In this document: positions 1 through 5,355 of the stretch, in pieces
How positions within the stretch are numbered: position 1 is the first letter of the stretch
How the letters are laid out: the number at the start of each line of letters is the position of its first letter
DNA from: Fimbriimonadaceae bacterium
Lineage (GTDB): Bacteria; Armatimonadota; Fimbriimonadia; Fimbriimonadales; Fimbriimonadaceae
DNA: 5,355 bases
Direction of reading: 5' to 3'
NCBI GenBank assembly: GCA_022842565.1
Contig: JALHPH010000140.1
Location: 1-5,355, forward strand
Translations under genes and position numbers: made by a program
The notes under the pieces: generated by a model
Told to the model about the DNA's origin: nothing
The model's database searches: none
The model's input: the letters and a program-made list of their open reading frames with translations, nothing else

Positions 1-1
1 C

Positions 2-571
2 GACCTTCAACACACGGATGCAGCGCAATTGGCCGTGGCCCTTATCCTAAGCGGAAAGTATGCCGTGGCCCACTACGATGAGCGAACGTTCCGTTATCCA
101 GAAGAAGTCGGCGCCCTTGCCCAGGCCCTCAGCAAAGAGATTGCGCTGATTCAGACTTCCGTCGAGAACACCAAGAAAGCGAAGGCCGCGGCAGCCGAAG
201 AAGAGCCTGTGGAGGTCCGGATTAGCCTGAGCAGCAATCTGGAAGAGGGCGAATCGATGCTGGGCGACCGCGAGGACCTGAAGACCCGCCTAAGCGACGC
301 GCTCCAAGAGGGCGTTGAGTTTCAATTTGGCCCAACCGATGTCTTGTGGCAATGGGCGCTTGATCGCACCAACTGGAACACCGTCAGCGGTGGCGAACTC
401 ACTCGCCGCGTCAAGCTGAAAACTGAGTTCCAAGATGGATCGGTCGGCACTGATCTGGCCGCAACCGGTGGCAAGAAGCGCGGAAGCCGCGCCAAGGTTG
501 CCGCAATTGCAGTGGAAGAGAAGCCAGAAGCGGTGGCCGAAGTGGTGACCGACGAAGAAGTGCCTGAGTAA
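2..571 (+). CDS. Unrecognised protein, C-terminal part (5' end outside window)
   Basis: The frame is open from base 2 to the TAA at 569-571, giving 189 residues with no convincing start inside the window. The TTG at 29 is possible, but the coding frame runs on upstream of it, so the gene is probably cut by the window edge. The visible part starts with a mixed helical stretch (about residues 1-50), then an Ala/Glu/Lys-rich linker, then a compact region rich in acidic residues that includes two Trp close together (WQWALDRTNW). It ends in a low-complexity tail: a short basic patch (GGKKRGSRAK) followed by Ala/Val/Glu repeats ending in EEVPE. There is no signal peptide or membrane segment in this part. 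The basic patch could touch nucleic acid, but that is only a guess. I do not recognise the family and assign no function. It converges on the regulator gene with two bases between stop codons. Confidence 0.7.
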   Translation, partial: DLQHTDAAQLAVALILSGKYAVAHYDERTFRYPEEVGALAQALSKEIALIQTSVENTKKAKAAAAEEEPVEVRISLSSNLEEGESMLGDREDLKTRLSDALQEGVEFQFGPTDVLWQWALDRTNWNTVSGGELTRRVKLKTEFQDGSVGTDLAATGGKKRGSRAKVAAIAVEEKPEAVAEVVTDEEVPE

Positions 572-588
572 GCTCAGTCCACTTTTTT
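554..588 (+). terminator. Probable rho-independent terminator, possibly shared by two convergent genes
   Basis: A hairpin can form with inner arms CTGAG (564-568) and CTCAG (573-577) around a TAAG loop. After a small 1x2 internal bulge, outer arms AAGTG (558-562) and CACTT (580-584) pair. The stem can extend weakly through GAAG (554-557) against the T-run at 583-588. The six T's follow on the + strand, as expected for termination of the upstream + gene. Read on the - strand, the stem is followed by CTTCTTCG, a poorer U-tract, so bidirectional action is possible but weaker. The + gene's TAA is in the loop and the - gene's TGA (574-576) is in the descending arm. Confidence 0.55.
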
Positions 589-1542
589 GTGATTGGTGAA
601 CACGCCAATCGGCAAATTCGCCCCGCCTTCGATGCGCGGCAATATCTCCTCGCTGAACACCATGAGATTGGGCGCTGTAAAGTCCGCACCCGCGCGGACA
701 AATTCTTCTGGGATGATCTCGGCCATCCTTCCACCGACGCCAATCGTGTAGCCCGGATTCTCGTGGTGGTACTCACGTAGCTGAGCAAGCAGACCGAGAA
801 TGGTCGGCACATCGCCCTCGAAGGCTACTGAAATCAGAATGAGGCTCGGGTGATGCTCTTTGATTGCGGAAAGGAAGCTCTCATTCGGGACATTCGGCCC
901 GAGGAAGAGGGTCTTCCAACCTGCAAGACGCATGAAGTCGCTGATCATGCGTGCGCCCAAGGAATGGTAGTTTCCGGCGACGCAACCCACGATCGCAGTC
1001 TTGGCGGCGTTACGGGTCGGCGGAGCAAAGTGCACCACGCGAGCCATCATGCGCTCGGTGATGGCGCTCGCCAAGTGCTCCTGACCGACGTCGATGGCCT
1101 CGACTTCGTACCACTTGCCAACGTAGCGCATGGCCTCAGCCAGGACTTGCTGATAGATTCGAACGAGGGGGACCGACTGCCGGATCAGCTGATCGACGAT
1201 CTTGGTGCAGGCGGCTTCATTGCCAGCAATCGCCGCTCGCGCGTACTGCTTGGAAAGATCATCCAGTGATGCATTCGACTGCGAGTCCTCTTCTTCGCCG
1301 CGGTCAAATCCTATGAGCGCCGCCTCAACTTCGGGGGTGGCCAACGAGTAATAGACCTGACGTCCGATCTTGCTTGCCTTCACCAGTCCGCGGTTGCGCA
1401 ATTTGGCAAGGTGGTTGCTCACGTTCGGCTGTTTCAAGCTCGTTGCATCCACCAGTTCAGACACGCTGCGCGGCCCCGAGCGAAGTTCCATAAGGATCTG
1501 TCGCTTCGAGGGTTCAGCTATTTCCCGGAGGAGTGACATCAT
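574..1542 (-). CDS. ArsR-family regulator fused to a cobalamin (B12)-binding sensor domain
   Basis: A predicted cytoplasmic transcription regulator of 322 residues. Residues 1-76 form an ArsR-type winged helix: SVSELVDATSLKQPNVSNHL is the helix-turn-helix, followed by the GRQVYYSL wing. The Cys metal motif of ArsR/SmtB sensors is absent. Residues about 93-170 resemble the four-helix cap of MetH and CarH, with W144 and an E155-H156 pair. Residues about 181-310 are a Rossmann-type B12-binding domain: GNYHSLGA (191-197) supplies a candidate lower axial ligand, H193, and is followed by FLGPNVP and a VGG motif. In the CarH/LitR family this cap plus B12 unit senses adenosylcobalamin and light, usually behind a MerR-type DNA-binding domain. 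Here that domain is ArsR-type. The start is the first of two ATG codons, 11 bases after GAGGT (1558-1554). Light sensing is inference; B12 binding is well supported. It is transcribed divergently from the dehydrogenase gene. Confidence 0.88.
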   Translation of the reverse strand: MMSLLREIAEPSKRQILMELRSGPRSVSELVDATSLKQPNVSNHLAKLRNRGLVKASKIGRQVYYSLATPEVEAALIGFDRGEEEDSQSNASLDDLSKQYARAAIAGNEAACTKIVDQLIRQSVPLVRIYQQVLAEAMRYVGKWYEVEAIDVGQEHLASAITERMMARVVHFAPPTRNAAKTAIVGCVAGNYHSLGARMISDFMRLAGWKTLFLGPNVPNESFLSAIKEHHPSLILISVAFEGDVPTILGLLAQLREYHHENPGYTIGVGGRMAEIIPEEFVRAGADFTAPNLMVFSEEILPRIEGGANLPIGVFTNHKKVD

Positions 1543-1588
1543 AAGCTTTCAAGACCTCAGTATCAATTCTTGGCAGAAAATCTACATA

Positions 1589-1618
1589 TATATACGTTCT
1601 AACCCGATCACCTGTCGC
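1589..1618 (-). promoter_or_regulatory. Candidate promoter of the ArsR-B12 regulator
   Basis: Read on the - strand, GCGACA (1618-1613, four of six matches to TTGACA) is followed after 18 bases by TATATA (1594-1589, four of six matches to TATAAT) within a run of alternating T and A. Transcription would start near 1582 and leave a leader of about 40 bases before the ATG at 1542. The assignment is by eye and consensus only. Confidence 0.35.
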
Positions 1619-1631
1619 TTTTGTTTCGACA
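1613..1631. promoter_or_regulatory. Inverted repeat TGTCG-N9-CGACA, candidate operator
   Basis: Perfect five-base arms, TGTCG at 1613-1617 and CGACA at 1627-1631, flank a nine-base spacer. The arms coincide with the proposed -35 boxes of both divergent promoters, so a dimeric protein bound here could block both at once. The natural candidate is the ArsR-B12 regulator encoded next door, but no binding site is known to me for it. The symmetry may also simply reflect two similar -35 boxes facing outward. Confidence 0.35.
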
Positions 1632-1655
1632 AGCAATACATTATGCTCCAATAAT
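1626..1655 (+). promoter_or_regulatory. Candidate promoter of the acyl-CoA dehydrogenase operon
   Basis: TCGACA (1626-1631, five of six matches to TTGACA) and AATAAT (1650-1655, five of six matches to TATAAT) are separated by 18 bases. Transcription would start near 1662, giving a leader of about 85 bases. A second -10-like TAGAAT at 1699-1704 lies closer to the gene but has no matching -35 box. Confidence 0.4.
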
Positions 1656-1746
1656 ACGTTGACTGCTAGCCGGATCGATGAAAAGGGCTCCCAGCGAGTA
1701 GAATAGGCGGGTCGCACTTTGCGGCTCTCAATGACGAGCAATCCCT

Positions 1747-2877
1747 ATGTTTCCAGCCTTTCAGCCTGAAGAGCAGCAGTTTTTGTCGCGCGTGCGCGAC
1801 TTTGTCGCCACCGAAGTTTTGCCCAATACGCGCGCGTGGGAAGATGCCACCGCCTTTCCGAAAGAGATCTGGCCAAAGCTGGGCGCAGTCGGCCTGCTGA
1901 GCATGACCTTGCCGAAGGAACTGGGCGGTGGCGGATATTCCTGCACCACCTATGTGGAAGCGTGCCGCGAACTGGCGAAGGGCGACCCAGCGCTGAGCAT
2001 GAACATCGCCGCGATCAACGCACTCTGCGTTGCGCACATCGCCGAGTTTGGCACTCCTGAGCAAAAGGAGAAGTACCTCCCTGGGATCATCAAGGGCGAT
2101 ATAAAGCTGGCTTGGGGATTGACCGAGCCGGACGCCGGTTCGGATGCCCGAAGGGTGAAATCGCAAGCGACGCCAGTTGATGGCCGCGATGGCTTCTTCC
2201 ACCTGAATGGTGAGAAGATGTTCATCACGAACGGCGGTCAAGCCGATCTCATCATTACGATTGCGAACGTGGACCCATCCATCAGCGCCGACGGCAAGTC
2301 GGCTTTCCTAATGGAGACCAACCAAGAGGGATGGAAATTCAGGGAGCGTATTCACACTATTGGCGTTCGCGCGAGCAATACCGTACGGTTCGACATGGAT
2401 AACGCACTGGGCTGGCACACGCCGTGCACCTTTGCGCAGGCCACCGGGCTCTTGTTCCGTGGCCGGTTGGGAATTGCGGCTATGGCCGTTGGCATCGCCG
2501 AAAAGGCTCACGAGCTGGCCATCGAATATTCCAAGCAGCGCGAGCAATTCAATCGTCGGCTGTGCGACATGCAATCGGTGCAAAACATGCTCGCCGACAA
2601 CGAAGTAGAGATCGAAGCAGCCCGCTTGCTCCTTCACAAGGGCGCCGCGCTCTATGATATGGAGCAGAACGTGGTGAAGGAGTCTTCGATTGCCAAGCTC
2701 TATGCGAGTGAAGTAGCCAACCGGGTGACCAACCGCGCGATCCAAATCCATGGCGGCCGGGGCATGACATTCGAATACCTGGTCGAAAAACTCTGGCGTG
2801 ATGCTAAGCTGACGGAAATCGGCGAGGGCTGCAGCGAGATTCAACGCATGGTCATCGCAAAACAGATTACAAAATAA
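1747..2877 (+). CDS. Acyl-CoA dehydrogenase (FAD-dependent)
   Basis: A 376-residue enzyme of the usual family length, predicted to oxidise an acyl-CoA thioester to the trans-2-enoyl-CoA using FAD, passing electrons to electron-transfer flavoprotein. The N-terminal helical domain is followed by GLTEPDAGSDA (124-134), the first family signature, and FITNGG in the beta domain. The C-terminal domain has REQF and a good second signature from Q333 to D352 (QIHGGRGM, then WRD). E360 in the GEG motif occupies the catalytic-base position of medium- and short-chain dehydrogenases, unlike isovaleryl-CoA and long-chain enzymes where the base is on another helix. Substrate cannot be read from this. The usual F..V.VP loop before the C-terminal domain is shortened near residues 218-235. 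The ATG at 1747 is supported by an in-frame TGA at 1732-1734. The Shine-Dalgarno match is poor. It is probably the first gene of an operon. Confidence 0.93.
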   Translation: MFPAFQPEEQQFLSRVRDFVATEVLPNTRAWEDATAFPKEIWPKLGAVGLLSMTLPKELGGGGYSCTTYVEACRELAKGDPALSMNIAAINALCVAHIAEFGTPEQKEKYLPGIIKGDIKLAWGLTEPDAGSDARRVKSQATPVDGRDGFFHLNGEKMFITNGGQADLIITIANVDPSISADGKSAFLMETNQEGWKFRERIHTIGVRASNTVRFDMDNALGWHTPCTFAQATGLLFRGRLGIAAMAVGIAEKAHELAIEYSKQREQFNRRLCDMQSVQNMLADNEVEIEAARLLLHKGAALYDMEQNVVKESSIAKLYASEVANRVTNRAIQIHGGRGMTFEYLVEKLWRDAKLTEIGEGCSEIQRMVIAKQITK

Positions 2878-2898
2878 CGAAACGGACGTCTAACAACT

Positions 2899-3873
2899 AT
2901 GCACGCGCTGACGCTTGTAGCACTCATTGCAGCCCAAGGGGCTCCGACCACAACCGCTCCGGCGGTACAGATGGAACGTAAGTTCACCAAGGGCGAGACT
3001 CTGCACTACTCGGTGCGGTCGCTTCTCACCGTCGAGGAGCGCGAACTGGGTCTCAATACGTTCCTTCCTCGCGATTTCGGACTGGAATACGACTACACCA
3101 TGAAGGTGAATGACGTGGACCAAGACGGTAATGCGAAGGTGCTCTATCGTCGTCCAAAGACCATTTCGATCGATGGCGAGTTTGCAGACAAGCCCGAAGT
3201 GCGGGCCGCGCAACCGGGTGGCGGATTCAGCCTTGACCTCCGCATCAGCGTGATCAATGAACTTCTTGGCGTTGAGGAAATCAAAGAAAAGCCCAAGGCC
3301 ACTGGCAAGATGCTGCGCTATATGACCCAGGAGCAGGACCAGAAGGTCACTGATTTGCTGGCTGGTCAATTTGTGGGCGATCTCATGCGCATTGCGCTCA
3401 TGACGGGTTCGCTCGATAGCTCAATGGACTTTGCGCCGCCGCTCTCATTTAAGCCAGTTAAACCAGGCTCTGTTTGGAAGAAGACTGTAGGTTACACGCC
3501 GCAAAAGCTGAGCACTACGGGCGAGCAGGGCGTACGTCGGCTGGACTATAGCTATACCTACCAAGGAGTGGTGGAGTCGAACGGAAAGAAGGTGCACCGC
3601 ATCGTGGGCGAAGTGAGCCAAGACAGCGACATCTGGCCGTTTTTCCTTCAGCAATACGGTTTACGCATTGCGGACACGCCCTTTGCCTCGCTGCAACTGA
3701 CCTTTAAGGGCAAGCTTGAGTTTGACCTGGACCTGAAGACCCTGCACACTCTAAGGGCGAAAGCTGAATCGACAGGCTCGACAAAACTGACTCTTCGCGC
3801 GGGCAATGCTGCCGCCGAAGAAATGCAGTTTTACGGCGAGAACAACCTGACTCTGCAGAAAATTTCGCGATAA
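2899..3873 (+). CDS. Probable exported protein of unknown function
   Basis: A 324-residue protein with a short hydrophobic N-terminus (MHALTLVALIAAQGA) that looks like a signal peptide, although the n-region has no Lys or Arg. Cleavage could fall near residues 12-22, and there is no lipobox Cys, so a soluble periplasmic or secreted product is likelier than a lipoprotein. The rest alternates short beta-like stretches: KGETLHYSV near residue 31, a YDYTMKVNDVDQDGNAKVLY segment near 68-87, then GSVWKKTVGY, a YSYTYQGVVESNGKKVHRIVGEV strand pair and a final FKGKLEFDLDLKTLHTL sheet. This pattern resembles secreted beta-sheet proteins of the DUF6263 type, but I cannot confirm that. It has no catalytic motif that I can see. 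It starts 21 bases after the dehydrogenase stop, with only a weak GGACG (2884-2888) as ribosome site, so co-transcription is likely. Confidence 0.8.
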   Translation: MHALTLVALIAAQGAPTTTAPAVQMERKFTKGETLHYSVRSLLTVEERELGLNTFLPRDFGLEYDYTMKVNDVDQDGNAKVLYRRPKTISIDGEFADKPEVRAAQPGGGFSLDLRISVINELLGVEEIKEKPKATGKMLRYMTQEQDQKVTDLLAGQFVGDLMRIALMTGSLDSSMDFAPPLSFKPVKPGSVWKKTVGYTPQKLSTTGEQGVRRLDYSYTYQGVVESNGKKVHRIVGEVSQDSDIWPFFLQQYGLRIADTPFASLQLTFKGKLEFDLDLKTLHTLRAKAESTGSTKLTLRAGNAAAEEMQFYGENNLTLQKISR

Positions 3874-3881
3874 CGGGTAAA

Positions 3882-3893
3882 ACTGCCGGCAGT
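3882..3893. repeat. Perfect 12-base palindrome at the HD-GYP start codon
   Basis: ACTGCCGGCAGT reads the same on both strands, and its last two bases are the first two of the GTG start codon (3892-3894). In RNA it could form only a four-pair stem with a CCGG loop. There is no clear Shine-Dalgarno sequence nearby. A role is not shown; a palindrome of this length can occur by chance. Confidence 0.5.
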
Positions 3894-5172
3894 GAGTACG
3901 ATTGCCGAAGGACGTCGGCTTCGACTCGGCGGAGCAGCCGCATCTTTGTGGCTGATCTCGTGCTTGAGCACGTTTGCGGTGGCATGGATGACACCCAATG
4001 TGGCTTGGCCCGCTTTTGCGGTCCTAGCTCTGCTTGCTCTTGCTATCTGGGCCGAGGTCCGACCTGTCCATTTTCGTCGTGAAGGCGTTTTGCTGGTGTT
4101 TTCGCTGCCATTCGTGGTGGGCATCTTGGTACTTGCCGGGCCGTTGGCAGCGGTGGTGGCCGAATGCTGCGTCACGTTCGCGGGTTCGCTATGGCAAATG
4201 CGCGCATCGAAATCGCGTAGGCCATGGTTCTGGGCCCGCCTCAATATCCCTATCAGCCTGACTTCGTCGTCAGTAGCGGCTCTGGCCTACGTGGCATTGT
4301 TGCCGTTCGGCTGGATGGCTGCCGTCTTGGCCTATGTCTCCATCCACTTGGCGATCAATGGGCTATTGGTGAGCCGGTTGAATTCGCTATTGGGCGCAAA
4401 GAGCTTCTTGATGGAGCTACGGCGCGGGCTGCTGGCGGCAGGAATCGGGGTGGTGGTGTATGGCGTTGTTGCCGTCTGCGTTGCATTGCTTTGCTTGCGT
4501 GGTTGGGTGCCAGCTGTCGCGCTCGCGCTGATTCCATTGGAGCTTCTGCGCTACATCGTCACGACTCAGAACGCTAATGACGACATGGCGCACGAGACCA
4601 TGGTCGCGCTGACGATCATGCTGCAGCGAGCGCACCCTTATACTCACGGGCATCTTGAACGGGTCGGTCGAATTGCCGAGGAAGTCGGGCTCAGGCTGGG
4701 TATTCCGCGGCGGCGTGCCCGGCGGCTCAGCGAAGCGGCCGTGCTGCACGATATTGGTAAGATCGCCATTGACGAAGCGATCTTGGACAAGCCCGCGAGG
4801 CTCACCGAAGAAGAGTTCGAGCATGTGAAACAGCACTCGGAGTATGGGTCTCGCATTCTTCTGGACAGCCCCCGGTTCCAAGAACTCGCGCCGTGGATTC
4901 TGTATCACCACGAGCGGCCCGACGGTCGAGGGTATCCGCACCAGCTTTCGGATATCGAAATCCCCATTGAAAGCAAGATCATCGCCGTGAGCGACGCGTT
5001 TGACGCCATGGCGGGTGGTAGCGAGCTGAACGAGAAGCGCTCGTACCGGCCAAACCTCACTCCGCAGGCAGCCATGGAGGAACTGGACCGTTGCGCGGGC
5101 ACTCAGTTTGACCCGAAGGTAGTCGAAGCCTTTAGGGGCGTTCTGCGCGACCAGGGAGTGCTCAGCTCATGA
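3892..5172 (+). CDS. Membrane-bound HD-GYP domain protein, probable cyclic di-GMP phosphodiesterase
   Basis: A 426-residue protein with two parts. Residues about 15-220 hold six or seven hydrophobic segments (about 15-33, 37-53, 66-95, 116-135, 139-160, 178-205, 208-220), a membrane sensor or anchor of no family I can name. Residues about 238-420 are an HD-GYP domain: HPYTHGHLERV (248-258) with H254, the H286-D287 pair followed by IGK, H315, then H339-H340-E341 and the GYP loop DGRGYP (344-349), and D368 in VSDAFDAM. All core metal-ligand positions appear present, so hydrolysis of cyclic di-GMP (or a related dinucleotide) in the cytoplasm is expected. About six extra residues separate DAM from YRP compared with the usual short SDRPYRP turn. 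The start is GTG at 3892; an in-frame stop at 3871 leaves no better choice. It is 18 bases after the exported-protein gene and overlaps the next gene. Confidence 0.92.
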   Translation: MSTIAEGRRLRLGGAAASLWLISCLSTFAVAWMTPNVAWPAFAVLALLALAIWAEVRPVHFRREGVLLVFSLPFVVGILVLAGPLAAVVAECCVTFAGSLWQMRASKSRRPWFWARLNIPISLTSSSVAALAYVALLPFGWMAAVLAYVSIHLAINGLLVSRLNSLLGAKSFLMELRRGLLAAGIGVVVYGVVAVCVALLCLRGWVPAVALALIPLELLRYIVTTQNANDDMAHETMVALTIMLQRAHPYTHGHLERVGRIAEEVGLRLGIPRRRARRLSEAAVLHDIGKIAIDEAILDKPARLTEEEFEHVKQHSEYGSRILLDSPRFQELAPWILYHHERPDGRGYPHQLSDIEIPIESKIIAVSDAFDAMAGGSELNEKRSYRPNLTPQAAMEELDRCAGTQFDPKVVEAFRGVLRDQGVLSS

Positions 5173-5355
5173 ACGAAGTCTATGTGGTGCTGGCTGGTCT
5201 GGCACTGATATCGGCGGCCCTGGGTTACTACGCGCTGGCCGTCATGCCGCGCAAAGCAGCCCAACAGCGGCGCGATAACCTGCGCGTTTTCAGCACGGCC
5301 ATCGAGCTGCGTTTCCCGAATCACCGTGGCCTCACCGAGCGCGTAGTGATGTTGG
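5169..5355 (+). CDS. Membrane-anchored protein entering a probable second HD-type domain (3' end outside window)
   Basis: The ATG at 5169 overlaps the TGA of the HD-GYP gene in an ATGA junction, typical of translational coupling. The frame stays open for 62 codons to the window edge. Residues 4-26 form one hydrophobic membrane helix (VYVVLAGLALISAALGYYAL), followed by a basic stretch (PRKAAQQRRD) that should face the cytoplasm. Then FSTAIELRFPNHRGLTERVV resembles the entry helix of HD-GYP domains, usually of the form ALE.RDPYT.GHSERV. The His normally after the Gly is Leu here, so the first helix is not canonical. With only this fragment visible, the HD-type assignment is tentative; the rest of the gene is needed to see whether the HD pair and GYP loop exist. 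Confidence 0.75.
   Translation, partial: MNEVYVVLAGLALISAALGYYALAVMPRKAAQQRRDNLRVFSTAIELRFPNHRGLTERVVML

Noticed and set aside
850..1269. A 139-codon open frame on the + strand inside the regulator gene
   Set aside because: It lies wholly antisense to a gene with clear ArsR and B12 motifs and its product shows no recognisable domain; it is a shadow of GC-biased coding sequence.
1678..1701. Short leader reading frame (seven codons, ATG to TAG) before the dehydrogenase gene
   Set aside because: It has no Shine-Dalgarno sequence, no run of one amino acid typical of attenuators and no nearby hairpin with a T-run.
1659..1704. TTGACT (1659-1664) paired with TAGAAT (1699-1704) as a promoter
   Set aside because: The spacing is 34 bases, about twice what a standard promoter allows.
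1514..1741. A 75-codon open frame on the - strand spanning the intergenic region
   Set aside because: It runs through the candidate divergent promoters, overlaps the regulator start and resembles no protein family.
1656..1746. Possible cobalamin riboswitch in the dehydrogenase leader
   Set aside because: The leader is only about 85 bases and I could not find a B12-box-like sequence; known cobalamin riboswitches are much longer.
2308..2844. A 178-codon open frame on the - strand inside the acyl-CoA dehydrogenase gene
   Set aside because: It is antisense to strongly conserved family signatures and has no motif or ribosome site of its own.
2890..3369. A 159-codon open frame on the - strand opposite the exported protein
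   Set aside because: The + strand gene has a signal-peptide-like start, operon spacing and sensible beta-rich composition; the antisense product has none of these.

Overview
The window is 5,355 bases of moderately GC-rich bacterial DNA, densely packed with genes. It holds five genes that can be supported in full or nearly so, plus the start of a sixth. Codon use looks uniform, and there is no insertion sequence, phage gene, CRISPR array or RNA gene. The gene set (a cobalamin-binding ArsR-type regulator, an acyl-CoA dehydrogenase, an exported protein of unknown function and membrane HD-GYP proteins) suggests a free-living Gram-negative-type bacterium. The style recalls poorly characterised phyla such as Armatimonadota (Fimbriimonadia), but that is an impression from protein style, not something the sequence proves.

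Layout. Bases 2-571 are the 3' end of an unrecognised + strand gene. It converges on a - strand gene (574-1542) that fuses an ArsR winged helix to a helical cap and a B12-binding domain, the sensor layout of CarH/LitR-type light or cobalamin regulators. The two stop codons lie in one hairpin that looks like a shared terminator. A 204-base intergenic region (1543-1746) separates the regulator from a divergent + strand acyl-CoA dehydrogenase gene (1747-2877). It holds two back-to-back promoter-like sequences whose -35 boxes form the arms of an inverted repeat, a layout suited to control by the regulator.

Downstream of the dehydrogenase, on the same strand and closely spaced, come a probable secreted protein (2899-3873), a multi-spanning membrane HD-GYP protein (3892-5172) and, overlapping it by four bases, a second membrane-anchored protein that appears to enter an HD-type domain as the window ends (5169 onward). 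The gaps of 21 and 18 bases and the ATGA overlap suggest one transcript.

How they may work together: the regulator could sense adenosylcobalamin, and perhaps light, and control both itself and the divergent dehydrogenase operon. The HD-GYP proteins would add cyclic di-GMP breakdown or a related signalling output. The link between regulator and operon rests on gene order and the inverted repeat and is inference. The strongest candidate for something little described is the ArsR-B12 fusion with its divergent promoter.
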